Assembly: GCA_963783085.1 (NCBI GenBank)
Contig: CAWAMJ010000020.1
Coordinates: 496,001 to 560,000 of the forward strand
Origin: CAVYUC01 sp963783085
Lineage (GTDB): Bacteria > Bacteroidota > Bacteroidia > Bacteroidales > Prolixibacteraceae
Reading direction: 5' to 3'
Length of the DNA stretch: 64,000 nt
The notes under the pieces were generated by a model. It was not told the DNA's origin, ran no database searches, and worked only from the letters and a program-made list of their open reading frames with translations. Position numbers and translations under genes: made by a program. Positions 1-9,277 of the stretch are shown piece by piece. How positions within the stretch are numbered: position 1 is the first letter of the stretch; each line of letters opens with the position of its first letter.

Positions 1-211
1 TTTCAACGTCATTCAGCATATTTATGCGTTTTTCTACACTTGCATATTTATTAAACTTAGGTAACAGCAACTTTTCAGTGTATTCGCCCAATATGGTTTT
101 ACTGCACAAAATCGTACAATTATTTTGCGCTTTTCGCAATGCTTTATCAGGAATACTGTTTTTTATTAAAACCGCACTAATTAACAGGTTTGTATCTAAA
201 ACTACCTTCAT
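1..211 (-). CDS. PIN-domain toxin, partial (3' end outside window)
   Basis: The reading frame starts at the ATG at 211-209 and runs off the left edge, so only about 70 N-terminal residues are visible. They begin MKVVLDTNLLISAVL, the first beta strand of a PIN ribonuclease with its first catalytic Asp (residue 6) and the following Asn. A second acidic position lies in TILGEYTEKL. This fits the COG1569-type putative toxin of a type II toxin-antitoxin module, which would cleave RNA in the cytoplasm. The ATG directly abuts the stop codon of the upstream antitoxin (TAAATG), so the two are surely co-translated. The remaining acidic residues cannot be checked here. Confidence 0.8.
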   Translation of the reverse strand, partial: MKVVLDTNLLISAVLIKNSIPDKALRKAQNNCTILCSKTILGEYTEKLLLPKFNKYASVEKRINMLNDVE

Positions 212-457
212 TTATTCGGCTTTTCCAAACAGGTTCTTTTTTTCGACTTTATCCATTTCCAGAATGTCAGCCAAAATATCTGAAGTTAAGCCGGTTTTTT
301 CTGCCTCTTCCTGCAAGGCATCAACTGTTTTTGCAAATTGCGACTTGCTTTTTATCCAATCGCTCACTTTACCTCTTAAATTCTCAAGCTCATCCTTTTT
401 CAAATCCATAAAAGCTTTAGCTGCTTCGTCGTTTATCTTTAAACTAATTGTTCTCAT
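212..457 (-). CDS. antitoxin of PIN toxin pair
   Basis: An 81-residue, highly charged, helix-rich protein beginning MRTISLKINDEAAKAFMDL, with a short N-terminal beta-strand followed by helices, as in ribbon-helix-helix type antitoxins. It lies immediately upstream of the PIN toxin with no intergenic base. By family precedent it should bind the toxin and repress the shared promoter. I do not recognise the exact family, and the function is inferred from gene order, size and composition. Confidence 0.65.
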   Translation of the reverse strand: MRTISLKINDEAAKAFMDLKKDELENLRGKVSDWIKSKSQFAKTVDALQEEAEKTGLTSDILADILEMDKVEKKNLFGKAE

Positions 458-516
458 CTTTTTATTGTTAATCCAATTTCACAGTACTGTCATCCACGAA
501 ATTACAAAAAAATAAC

Positions 517-1297
517 ATGAAACAAATAAGCTGCATACTTACCATCCTGCTTTTTACATCAACAAATATAAACAGCCAAAACCTTGAGCAAATTCTGGAA
601 AAATACTACGAAGCGGTGGGGATGGAGTATTTAAAGAATGTTCAAACCATTCAATACAAAGGAAAGTTTGTCAATCACTTTTTAGAAAAAGATGGCAAAT
701 CAGTTCCAGACTATTTTTTATATCAAGATTTTGTCGCTTTCCATTGAAAAACAAAAAGCATATCTGGAGCAAGTCTTTGGAAAATACGGAGAAGATGCTT
801 ATGCTTTTTCTGATGGAAAATTTTGGAGAGATCCAAGTGGTGCTCGTCCAGAGGAAAGAATTCCCAAAGAATCAGACAAACTGCAAGTACAGTTGTACCT
901 TGACACAGAAGGCCTTTTATACAATTGGAAAAAGAAAGATTATGTGGCTGTAAAGCTTGAAGATGCTTTTTTTGAAAACAAAAAATATTATAAAATAAGA
1001 TTAACAACTCCGGAAACAGATACACTTTTTTATTACATCAATCCTCAAACCAATTTAATTTTTAAAATGAGTTATTCAGGCGATTTAACAGACGGAAAAG
1101 AACACAAATCTGTGACTTTGATGAACTATAAAAAAGTTCAAAACATATTTTTCCCTTTTAAAAAGATTCATCGTTCTAAAATGTTAGATGGTACTTATGG
1201 TAACAGGGAGACTGTGATAAATGAAATAAGAATTAATCCAAAATTTGATAAGGAATTATTTAATGTAGCTCATAGAATTATTAATCAAAAAAACTAA
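517..1297 (+). pseudogene. LolA-like periplasmic protein, frame-disrupted
   Basis: The first frame (517-747) encodes a signal peptide (MKQISCILTILLFTSTNINSQ) and the start of an outer-membrane-lipoprotein-sorting (LolA/LolB-like) fold: LEQILEKYYEAVGMEYLKNVQTIQYKGK. It stops at 745-747. The +1 frame continues with YAFSDGKFW, then LYLDTEGLLYNW, INPQTNLIFKM and VQNIFFPFKKIHR, the usual C-terminal half of such proteins in Bacteroidota. Joined, the product would be about 255 residues. The break lies between roughly 712 and 747, where there is a run of six T. The gene sits one base upstream of a lipoprotein gene and a permease gene, so it probably belonged to the same envelope operon. Genuine decay and a base-call error cannot be told apart from the sequence alone. 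Confidence 0.7.
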
Positions 1298-1298
1298 A

Positions 1299-1673
1299 AT
1301 GATGAAAACAAAACTTTTCCTTTTAACTTTAATTATTGCTGCATTTATTGTGGCTTGTAACCAATCGAAAAAAAGCAATGAAAAAGAACCGGAAGCAACA
1401 ACCGAACAGGTACAGGAAGCTGAAGAACTAAAACCCGTTGTGGCAAACGGAGTGTTGCTAAATGCTGAGAATGACGAACCAATAGGTATGGCAATGGTGA
1501 TTGTTGCAGGAACAAGAGCCGGGACAATGACTGGCCCAGATGGTAAATTTCAGATTGAAGCGCCGGCCGGCGCTAAACAAATCGCATTCAGTGCAAATGG
1601 TTTCGAAGGACAAAAAGTGGATATTGATGCTGAAAAAGAAATGACTGTGAAATTGAAACCAAAAGCAGAATAA
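1299..1673 (+). CDS. lipoprotein with CarboxypepD_reg-like domain
   Basis: A 124-residue protein with a lipoprotein signal peptide whose lipobox ends at FIVAC (Cys about residue 20), then an acidic linker rich in Glu, Lys and Thr. It ends in a beta-sandwich: VANGVLLNAENDEPIGMAMV, then GTRAGTMTGPDGKFQIEAP and a C-terminal strand region. This is the carboxypeptidase regulatory-like/CNA-B fold also found at the N-terminus of TonB receptors; here it stands alone. It has two consecutive ATG codons at its start. It is separated by one base from the gene before it and by one base from the permease after it, so co-transcription is likely. Exact role unknown; an outer- or inner-membrane anchored accessory to the transporter is an inference. 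Confidence 0.75.
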   Translation: MMKTKLFLLTLIIAAFIVACNQSKKSNEKEPEATTEQVQEAEELKPVVANGVLLNAENDEPIGMAMVIVAGTRAGTMTGPDGKFQIEAPAGAKQIAFSANGFEGQKVDIDAEKEMTVKLKPKAE

Positions 1674-1674
1674 G

Positions 1675-4094
1675 ATGTTTTTTTACAATCTAAGATCAGC
1701 ATTCCGGTATTTTCTGAAACAAAAGGTGTTTGTGGGAATTAACCTGTTGGGCCTGGTAATTGCCTTTGCGGTGTCGTCGTTGATTATGTTGTATGTAATT
1801 AACGAGTTGAAGTATGACGAAGAACACAAAAATTCGAAACGCATTTACCGGGTACTGAACAACATTGAATCGACGGCTACTACAGATGCATTAATCACCC
1901 TTGACCTTGGTCCGCTGATAAAGGGAAACATGCCTGAGGTAAAAAAGATGAGCCGGATGACCGGTTTGAGATCATCGCTTTTAGTCAATGATGAGGAAAT
2001 CCAGGCAAGTTCACTTTTTGTGGACAAAGATTTTATTGAAATGTTTACACTTAAAGGAAAGGAAAAGGTTTCCCCGTTGTTGTTGGATGAGCCCAATTCT
2101 GTTTTAATTACGGAAAAAATGGCAACCAAAGTATTTGGCGATAATTACCAGGTGGGAAAAGATATTAAAGTAAAATTCGCAAAGGGTGAATATTTCTTCA
2201 AGGTTACTGGTGTAATTAACAATTTTAGCAAATTCTCCACTATTAAAGGCGACTTGCTGATTAATTTTCAGTTCTATCATAAAAATCTCTGCGATGCATT
2301 TTTGGAATCTTACCCGTTTTTTACCACATTCTTAATGGTTCCATCAGAGACAAACGTTACACTTCTCGAAGATAAAATCAATAAGGCCAATGTGGAAAGC
2401 TGGACCGGAATCAGGACTTCGAAATACGAGTTGCAAAAATTCAGCCGCATGTATTTGCATTCCGATTACTCTGAGTAACAGCTTTTTCGCAGAAGGAAAT
2501 GCACGGATTCTTTACGGTTTGTTATTTCTGATTGCCTTAGTGGTTTTAACTGCCTGCCTCAACTTTGGGATACTTTCAACTGCTTGCGCGTTATCGCGAA
2601 GCAAGGAAATTGGCGTACGAAAAATTTCAGGCGCTTCGGTTAAACAGGTGAAAAGACAGGTAATGTTCGAATCATATCTTTTAGCTGTTTTGGCTTTGCC
2701 TCTGTCGCTTATCATCGCAAAACTTCTATTACCATGGTTTAACAACTTTTTTAACCGCGAACTCGAATTGCGATTTTTAGAAAATTTGCCGTTTACTTTG
2801 TCAATCCTTGTTTTAGTGATATTAACCGCAACTGTTTCCGGGCTAATTACATCGATAAGTACGGTAAAAATGACTCCCGTTTCATTACTGAAAAAAGAAA
2901 ATACAAAACTAAAATCAGGGATTAATCTTAACAAAGTATTACTAACGGGGCAAATGGTTGTCGTTATCTGGTTTCTGGCTTTTGCCTTTCTCATCTACAA
3001 ACAAATAAATTTTGCACAATCAAAAGGACTTGGCTATAATCCGGAAAATATTCTGAAAGTTACAGCAATTGCTCCCAGAGAATGGAGAAAAGGAGGAATG
3101 GATATTAACAACCCCAAATACCATAACCAGAATAAACTGGAAGATTTAAAAAACAGGTTGAAAAGTTATTCTGCAATAACTGATGTGTCAATGGTTTATG
3201 ATGCCCCGCCACGAGGAGATCAGCTCGGTTCAGGCGCTTTAAAGCTAAAACGTACAAATGAATCGTTTCGGATGGCAAGTATTGGTGGTGATCCCAACTT
3301 TGCCCAATTTATGGGGTACCGATTAAAAGAAGGAAGATACCTCTCGGAAAGCAATGCAGGAGATGCCCAATATGAAGTTCTGCTAAATGAAACAGCGGTA
3401 AAATTTATGGGGCTGGAAAATCCGATTGGAGAAAAATTAGACATGGGAAAAGGTAGAACCGGTGAAATTGTTGGCGTTGTTTACGACTTTAATTTTCAGT
3501 CGATGCGAAAAGCAATCGTTCCCATTAATATTGATAAAGTCAGGGGATATCTATTCAAATTCGATATTGTACTTAGGTATTTACCGGGAAACGGAAATGA
3601 AGCGCTTGCAAATTTTAATTCAACTTTTAATGATTTATACAAAGATTATGAAACTGAGAGCTGTTTTTCACGAAGACCAGATTAAAGCTTTATACGAAAC
3701 CGAAATAACCGAAGCCCGGGTTGTTACGCTCGGAATTGTATTAGCTATATTTATTTCAGTGATGGGGATTTTTGGCATTTCTTTATTTTCCATCCGTCAA
3801 CGTGTAAAAGAAATTGGCGTTCGAAAAATCTCCGGAGCAAAAACACAAAATATTTTATCGCTAATTAACGGAAACATAGCCCGTTGGGTTGGTGTAGCTT
3901 TTTTAATTGCTATCCCGCTTGCCTGGTTGTCCATGCACAAATGGCTCGAAAACTTTGCCTATAAAACAAATTTAAGCTGGTGGATATTTGCGCTGGCAGG
4001 TTTACTGGCGCTTGGAATTGCATTGCTAACAGTGAGCTGGCAAAGCTGGCGGGCAGCGACAAGGAATCCGGTGGAAGCATTACGATACGAGTAA
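1675..4094 (+). pseudogene. FtsX/MacB-type ABC transporter permease, two frame breaks
   Basis: Three consecutive frames together give a full-length (about 805 residue) permease of the MacB_PCD-FtsX-MacB_PCD-FtsX type. The N-terminus (YFLKQKVFVGINLLGLVIAF) is the first membrane segment. The usual motifs occur twice: RSKEIGVRKISGAS near 2605 and RVKEIGVRKISGAK near 3805. The C-terminus is RNPVEALRYE. Frame 1 ends at 2478 and resumes at about 2480 in frame 2 (an extra base near 2476 would explain it). Frame 2 ends at 3685 and resumes in frame 3 after about 3658. Such permeases work with a MacB-like ATPase, such as the one at 4634, in export or envelope stress functions. If the breaks are real the gene is dead. 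Confidence 0.85.
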
Positions 4095-4101
4095 TGCGAA
4101 G

Positions 4102-4127
4102 ATCCCGAGAACGAAGTGACTCGGGAT
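4102..4127. repeat. palindrome after permease gene
   Basis: Perfect 8-bp inverted repeat ATCCCGAG / CTCGGGAT with a 10-base loop, 7 bases after the permease stop codon. It is followed at 4129-4149 by codons reading K-A-L-R-Y-E-stop, a second copy of the permease's own C-terminal end. There is no T-run on either side, so a terminator role is doubtful. It looks like an inserted REP-type palindrome with a duplicated gene tail. Confidence 0.6.
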
Positions 4128-4151
4128 GAAGGCGTTGAGGTATGAATAAAC

Positions 4152-4615
4152 TGTCTGAATCAAGATTTACAGGATGAAAGGATAAACAGGATTTAAAATG
4201 GAAAAGAAAATTGATGACGATCTCACTTATAAAATTATTGGGTGTGCAATGAAAGTTCATAGTACGCTTGGCAATGGTTTTCAAGAGGTTATTTATCAGC
4301 GTTGTTTGGCAATTGAATTGGAAAAACAAAGTATAAATTATGAAAGAGAAAAGGAAATGCCTATTTTTTATGAGGGTATAGAGGTGGGAACCAGGAGAGC
4401 CGATTTCATTGTTGAAGAAAAAGTGATGGTTGAATTAAAAGCCATCATCCAGCTTGAAGATGTGCATCTGGCTCAAGGATTAAATTATCTTTCAGCTTAT
4501 AATCTAGAAAAAGGGTTACTATTAAATTTTGGCTCAACGAGTCTTCAGGTAAAAAGGCTTTACAAAAAGCATTAATCCTGAAAATCGTAAAATCCAGATT
4601 ATCCTGATTCAGACA
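4152..4615. mobile_element. GxxExxY unit bounded by 11-bp terminal inverted repeats
   Basis: TGTCTGAATCA at 4152-4162 and its exact reverse complement at 4605-4615 bracket a single gene. The similarity extends inward imperfectly (AGGAT/ATCCTG-type words on both sides). The interval holds only the GxxExxY gene and separates a permease gene from the ATPase gene, so it looks like an insertion into a transporter operon. No target-site duplication was identified with confidence and no transposase is encoded, so any movement would have to be in trans. Confidence 0.5.
4198..4575 (+). CDS. GxxExxY protein (PDDEXK_3 nuclease-like fold)
   Basis: A 125-residue protein with the defining motif G-F-Q-E-V-I-Y at residues about 27-33 and the nuclease-like elements RADFIVEEKVMVELKA: Asp of the PD strand, then E-x-K. 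This matches the GxxExxY family (PF13366/TIGR04256), small proteins of the PD-(D/E)XK superfamily with no settled function. They often occur as isolated, mobile-looking genes, and this copy is enclosed by terminal inverted repeats. It lies between transporter genes with which it has no obvious functional link. Confidence 0.85.
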   Translation: MEKKIDDDLTYKIIGCAMKVHSTLGNGFQEVIYQRCLAIELEKQSINYEREKEMPIFYEGIEVGTRRADFIVEEKVMVELKAIIQLEDVHLAQGLNYLSAYNLEKGLLLNFGSTSLQVKRLYKKH

Positions 4616-4633
4616 ACTAATAATAAAGACAAA

Positions 4634-5566
4634 ATGATACAACTAAAAAAAATCGACAAGTATTACGACGCAAAATTTCAGCGCACTTTTGTTTTAAAAG
4701 GGGTAAACCTTGAAGTAAAACAGGGCGAGTTTGTAACCATTATGGGGCCCAGTGGCGCCGGTAAATCAACCCTGTTAAATATCATTGGGCTGCTGGATGA
4801 ACCCAGCGCCGGCGAATATTATTTTTGGGATCAACCGGCCCATAAAATCAAGGAGAAGCAAAAAGTACAGTACCACCGCAGTCACATTGGTTTTATTTTT
4901 CAGGCATTTCACCTCATCGACGAGCTGAACGTGTACGAAAACATTGAAACCCCACTGGTGTACCGCGGCGTAAAAGGAAAAGAGCGAAAAGCCATGGTGG
5001 CCGATCTGCTCGACCGGTTTAATATTGTGGCCAAAAAAGATTTGTTTCCCAGCCAGCTTTCGGGCGGGCAGCAACAGTTGGTGGGCATTGCGCGTGCCAT
5101 TGTTGGCAATCCGAAACTGCTGCTTGCCGACGAACCCACCGGGAACCTGCATTCGGAACAGGGCGAAATGATTATGAAGTTGCTGAAAAAACTGAACGAA
5201 GAGGGAATGACCATCATCCAGGTAACGCACAATGAAAAGTTTGCACAGTACGGAACCCGGATTGTAAAACTCATCGACGGGCTGGTAAGGGAAGATTTAC
5301 CGGTGGAAAAGAAAGAAGTAATCTTTGAGTACCATAAATTTTTGTGCTCTCTGTGGTTAATAAAGCAATTAATCATAATCACTAAAAATATACCTCTGAG
5401 GTTCGTGAAGTTGAGATTTGAAATTTGTAGATTTAAAAGACATGTTTCGATTTCTGCTAAAAATGGTAAAACGAAGTTTTCTGAAAGACAAAAAATTCTT
5501 TCTGAACAATGTGCTGGGATTAACCCTGGCATTTACTTCTGTTTTATTCATTTTTTCGTGGATTAA
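4634..5566 (+). CDS. MacB-like ABC transporter ATP-binding protein with abnormal C-terminal read-through
   Basis: Residues 1-225 form a complete ATPase: Walker A GPSGAGKST (about 39-47), Q-loop (FIFQAFHL), signature LSGGQQQ, Walker B LLLADEPTGN and the switch His (QVTHN). This is the lipoprotein/macrolide-exporter class that partners FtsX-type permeases such as those flanking it. Family members end at about 225-235 residues. Here the frame runs on another 80 or so residues of low-complexity sequence after VREDLPVEKKE and overlaps the next permease gene. A stop codon (TAA) appears immediately in the +1 frame near 5318, so the natural end was probably lost through a one-base indel in the A-rich stretch around 5307-5320. 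The tail is unlikely to be a real domain. Confidence 0.9.
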   Translation: MIQLKKIDKYYDAKFQRTFVLKGVNLEVKQGEFVTIMGPSGAGKSTLLNIIGLLDEPSAGEYYFWDQPAHKIKEKQKVQYHRSHIGFIFQAFHLIDELNVYENIETPLVYRGVKGKERKAMVADLLDRFNIVAKKDLFPSQLSGGQQQLVGIARAIVGNPKLLLADEPTGNLHSEQGEMIMKLLKKLNEEGMTIIQVTHNEKFAQYGTRIVKLIDGLVREDLPVEKKEVIFEYHKFLCSLWLIKQLIIITKNIPLRFVKLRFEICRFKRHVSISAKNGKTKFSERQKILSEQCAGINPGIYFCFIHFFVD

Positions 5567-7844
5567 CTACGAAAAAAGTTTCGATAAATTTTACAGCAAC
5601 GCCGACCGTATTTACCGTTTTACGATAGAAAGCACCAGTGGGGGAAGCACGCGACATTTTGCTCGGGTGCAACGAAGCTGGTTGAAAGACTTTGCCGGGT
5701 ATTTCCCCGAAGTAGAAGAGTTTGTGCGGCTGGCACCCGGGCGGAACAGTTCGCTGAAAATAGGTGAAAACAAGTTTTACAGCACGGGTGTTTTTTCCAC
5801 CGACTCCAATTTTTTTAAGGTTTTCGATGTAAACTTAATTGAAGGCAACCCGGAACATGTACTCGATGCGCCTAAAAATGCAGTCATCAATGAATCGATA
5901 GCAAAAAAATATTTTGGGGGTGAGAATCCCATCGGGAAAAAGATGGAGTGGGCACACCAGCAAGAGGACAAATTTTATACATACACGGTAACCGGGGTAA
6001 TGCCCGACTTCCCCCAAAACAGCCATTTTCATCCCGAAATTTTATTGTCATTCGACGATCCCAGTCAGTTCAACGGGTGGTTTTACACCTATTTAATGCT
6101 GAAGAAAAATACGCAGGTTGCGTCGGTGGAAGCCAAATTCCCCGCATTTAAACAAACCCATTTTGAAGATGAAAAAGCCCGGGAAACTGAAATTTTTCAC
6201 CTTCAGAACGTACAGGATATTCACCTCTATTCGCACAAAGACCGCGAAATTGAACCCAACGGCGACGCCCGCTCCATAACCGTTTTAATCCTTGTTGCCA
6301 TTGTTTTGATGATTGTTATTTCGTTAAATTACATCAATTTTCAGATTGCTTCGGTGTTGGAACGAAGTTCATATTTTAATGTGAGCAAAACATTTGGCGC
6401 CAAAAGCAATTCGTTTATTATGCAATTGGCCATGGAAAGTGTTATCCTGGTACTTATTTCATCTATTCTTTCGCTCATAATTTTCATTTTCGCACTGCCG
6501 CTTCTGGCCAACTGGCTGCAAATTGAACTCATTCTTTCGGCAGGAGAAATTGCTTTTGTTTATTTTATTGCTTTGCTGTTTTTTAGCGTGATAGGAATTA
6601 CCTGCAGTATTTACCCGGTTTACCTGTTAAAAACCAAAGGGAGAATCAGTTCGCTGAATATTTTTAAAACAGGAAAAGAAACAGCCAATGGCGAGTTTTT
6701 CATTCGTAAGGTGCTGGTGGTTTTGCAGTTTGTAGGAGGAATCTCACTAATAATTGCTACTTCAGTAATTATAAAACAGAATCATTATTTGCTCTCCAAC
6801 CGGTTGGGAAGCGGACAAAACAATATTATAAACCTGGTGAATATACCACGCGGGGCAGTTGATAATTACAAAACATTTAAGGAAGAACTGCTGAAACATT
6901 CGGAGATTCTGGATGTGACCGCCAGCATGGAAGAGCCGGCCGGCCAGGTTATGGATGCATTTACCTACGAACTGGAAGGAATGCCGGAACAGGATAAAAC
7001 CAAATTAATTTATGTATTAACCACCGACAATAATTTTAACCGGTTTTATGGAAATAAAATCATTGCCGGCGAAGATTTTTCGGAAAATGGAAACAACGAA
7101 GGCAACTATTTAATCAACAAAGCGGCGCTGAAATTCTTCGGATATAACGACCCAAACGCGATTATCGGGAAACGATTCAAATATAATATTCCTGTTCCTG
7201 ATGGCTTTTTTGAAGAAGGGCACATCACCGGCGTAGTCGACGATTTTCACTTAACCTCGATGCAAAGCACAGAAAAACCGATGCTGATTTACAACCAGCC
7301 TTATTTCAATTATTGCGTTGGAATTAAGTTTAATCCGGCACAAATTTCCAAAGTATTACCTACGCTAAACAAGGTTTGGTCGGACGTGAACCCCGACTTT
7401 GCGCTGCAAACGTATTTTATCGACGATTTGTATTTCAACCTGTATAAAAACCAGATTCGTCAAAGCCGGTTTTTAAGCCTGCTGGCCGTGGTTGTTCTTT
7501 TTATTTCCAGCCTCGGATTATTCAGCATTGCCGTTTACAACATCCGGAAAAGAACCAAAGAAATTGGCATCAGAAAAGTAAACGGCGCCAACATCGGCGA
7601 AGTGGTTGTTCTGCTGAACCGGGCCTTTATAAAATGGGTAATCATTGCGTTTGTAATTGCCGTTCCGGTAACCTGGTTTTTAATGCACAAATGGTTGGAA
7701 AATTTTGCGTACCAAACCGGCTTAAGCTGGTGGATTTTTGCCGGTGCCGGGGTTATGGTTGTGGGAATAGCATTGTTAACTGTTAGTTTCCAAAGCTGGA
7801 GAGCTGCAAGGAGGAATCCTGTGGATGCTCTGCGTTATGAATAA
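5442..7844 (+). CDS. FtsX/MacB-type ABC transporter permease
   Basis: An intact permease of 800 residues counted from the ATG at 5442 (a TTG at 5418 is the only earlier start and is less likely). Order: membrane segment (NNVLGLTLAFTSVLFIFSW), periplasmic MacB_PCD domain with YFGGENPIGKKM, three membrane segments near the middle, a further one at VLQFVGGISLIIATSVII, a second PCD domain, and the C-terminal FtsX block with RTKEIGIRKVNGAN. It ends RNPVDALRYE. It follows the ATPase gene and overlaps the read-through tail of that gene. By family it couples ATP hydrolysis in the cytoplasm to conformational change in the periplasm; the substrate cannot be read from the sequence. Confidence 0.9.
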   Translation: MFRFLLKMVKRSFLKDKKFFLNNVLGLTLAFTSVLFIFSWINYEKSFDKFYSNADRIYRFTIESTSGGSTRHFARVQRSWLKDFAGYFPEVEEFVRLAPGRNSSLKIGENKFYSTGVFSTDSNFFKVFDVNLIEGNPEHVLDAPKNAVINESIAKKYFGGENPIGKKMEWAHQQEDKFYTYTVTGVMPDFPQNSHFHPEILLSFDDPSQFNGWFYTYLMLKKNTQVASVEAKFPAFKQTHFEDEKARETEIFHLQNVQDIHLYSHKDREIEPNGDARSITVLILVAIVLMIVISLNYINFQIASVLERSSYFNVSKTFGAKSNSFIMQLAMESVILVLISSILSLIIFIFALPLLANWLQIELILSAGEIAFVYFIALLFFSVIGITCSIYPVYLLKTKGRISSLNIFKTGKETANGEFFIRKVLVVLQFVGGISLIIATSVIIKQNHYLLSNRLGSGQNNIINLVNIPRGAVDNYKTFKEELLKHSEILDVTASMEEPAGQVMDAFTYELEGMPEQDKTKLIYVLTTDNNFNRFYGNKIIAGEDFSENGNNEGNYLINKAALKFFGYNDPNAIIGKRFKYNIPVPDGFFEEGHITGVVDDFHLTSMQSTEKPMLIYNQPYFNYCVGIKFNPAQISKVLPTLNKVWSDVNPDFALQTYFIDDLYFNLYKNQIRQSRFLSLLAVVVLFISSLGLFSIAVYNIRKRTKEIGIRKVNGANIGEVVVLLNRAFIKWVIIAFVIAVPVTWFLMHKWLENFAYQTGLSWWIFAGAGVMVVGIALLTVSFQSWRAARRNPVDALRYE

Positions 7845-7857
7845 CGATTGCGCAAAA

Positions 7858-8405
7858 GTCGCGTAGCGACGCAGTTGTGGTAGAAAACGGCGAATAACTG
7901 AAAATGAAATCGCCTAGCCCCGCCTGACCGGCTGGGCAGGGATGGTGTTTTAACGTTAAACAACAATCTGATTTGTGCCAATGAAATAACAATAACACCG
8001 TCCCACGGGACTTTTGCTTTCGCACAATTGCGAATGCTACCATAACTGCGTGCCGATGGCACTTTTTAAAAAATCGCCTATCCAGGCATGTTATGACCGA
8101 TGCTACCATAACATCGTGCCGCTGGCACTTTTTAAAGTCGCATAGCGACGCAGTTATGGTAGAAAACGGCGAATAATTGAAAATGAAATCGCGTACCCCG
8201 CCTGACCATGGTGTTTTAAATTAAACAACAATCTGATTTGTGCCAATGAAATAACAATAACACCGTCCCTACGGGACTTTTGCTTTCGCACCTTTGCGGA
8301 TGCTACCATAACTGCGTGCCGATGGCACTTTTTAAAAAATCGCGTAGCGATGATGTTATGGTATTAACTAAAAATATGCTTATTATAGGGCGGATTAAAA
8401 TACAT
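7858..8405. repeat. REP-like palindrome array A, left part
   Basis: No gene occupies this stretch between the permease and the transposase. It is made of two imperfect copies of a unit of about 200-270 bp built from short palindromes: TCGC-GTA-GCGA, GTCCC-nnn-GGGAC and GTGCC-GAT or GCT-GGCAC (perfect copies at 8050, 8116 and 8316). They are joined by CTACCATAACTGCG and its reverse complement CGCAGTTATGGTAG. Loop triplets differ between copies while stems stay paired. The pattern fits a BIME/REP array mobilised by a Y1 transposase, here the adjacent gene. Confidence 0.8.
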
Positions 8406-8409
8406 AATT

Positions 8410-8871
8410 ATGGCAAACACTTACACTCAAATGAATGTACACGCCGTGTTTTCGGTAAAAGGACGAGGTAATTTTATTTCAAATAGATGGAAAGACGAAC
8501 TGCACATGTATCTGGCAGGAACATTGAAAGAAACGCAGAACTATTCATTGGCAGTAGGTGGACACAGAGACCACGTTCACATATTTTTCGAATTAAATCC
8601 AACGAATTCAGTTTCCGACGTTTTGAAGAATGTGAAATCAAAATCTTCAAAATGGATAAACACAAGAGGTTTTATTGCGGGAAAATTTGAATGGCAAGCC
8701 GGATATGGAGCATTTACATACTCTCGTTCTCAAAGAGATCGGGTCATCAAATATATTATGAACCAGGAGAGGCACCACAAGAAGGAATCTTTCCGTGATG
8801 AATATTTGGAATTACTGCGAAAGAATGAAATAAAATATGAAGATGCCTATTTATTTGAATTTTATGATTAA
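8410..8871 (+). CDS. IS200/IS605-type Y1 transposase inside palindrome array
   Basis: A 153-residue protein beginning MANTYTQMNVHAVFSVKGRG. It has the HUH metal-binding motif H55-V-H57 in HRDHVHIFF and the catalytic Tyr115 in KYIMNQERHH, the diagnostic pair of single-strand Y1 (PF01797) transposases; no TnpB partner is present. Family enzymes recognise hairpins in single-stranded DNA and cut next to them. Every side of this gene is packed with short hairpins, so it is the natural candidate for their spread. The catalytic residues are intact, so activity is possible. Confidence 0.9.
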   Translation: MANTYTQMNVHAVFSVKGRGNFISNRWKDELHMYLAGTLKETQNYSLAVGGHRDHVHIFFELNPTNSVSDVLKNVKSKSSKWINTRGFIAGKFEWQAGYGAFTYSRSQRDRVIKYIMNQERHHKKESFRDEYLELLRKNEIKYEDAYLFEFYD

Positions 8872-8959
8872 TGGATCAATAACACCGTCCCTATGGGACT
8901 TTTGTATCCAGGTGAATTTCGGGGCTACCATAACACCGTGCCGCTGGCACTTAGGAAAT

Positions 8960-9016
8960 TGGCAGAGTTGGAGAGCTGCTACAAGAAATCCTGTTGAGAA
9001 GTTGAGATACGAATAA
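8960..9016 (+). pseudogene. 3' tail of FtsX permease gene embedded in repeat (copy 1)
   Basis: Reads W-Q-S-W-R-A-A-T-R-N-P-V-E-K-L-R-Y-E-stop, almost identical to the C-terminus of the permeases at 4094 and 7844. It starts 9 bases after a GTGCC-GCT-GGCAC palindrome, with no upstream permease sequence. It is therefore a captured or left-over gene end, not a gene. Confidence 0.75.
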
Positions 9017-9220
9017 AAACAAGTCCCATCGGGACGCAGTTATGGTAGAAATTGAATTAAGACAGCAAATTAAATCGCGTAGTGATGGTGTTATATAATG
9101 AGCAAATTTGAGTGCTTAGAAAATTATAATTAAGAAACCAATAACACCGTCCCGATGGGACTTTTGTTCTCAGGTGATTTCGGGGCTACCATAACACCGT
9201 GCCGATGGCACTTAGGAAAC

Positions 9221-9277
9221 TGGCAGAGTTGGAGAGCTGCTACAAGAAATCCTGTTGAGAAGTTGAGATACCAATAA
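9221..9277 (+). pseudogene. 3' tail of FtsX permease gene embedded in repeat (copy 2)
   Basis: Same 19-codon permease tail as at 8960, one direct-repeat period later, ending in L-R-Y-Q-stop. It was evidently duplicated with the 262-bp repeat. Confidence 0.75.

Noticed and set aside
24..515. plus-strand 163-residue reading frame over the toxin-antitoxin pair
   Set aside because: It is antisense to two genes with clear family features and adjacent stop-start codons; composition is low-complexity.
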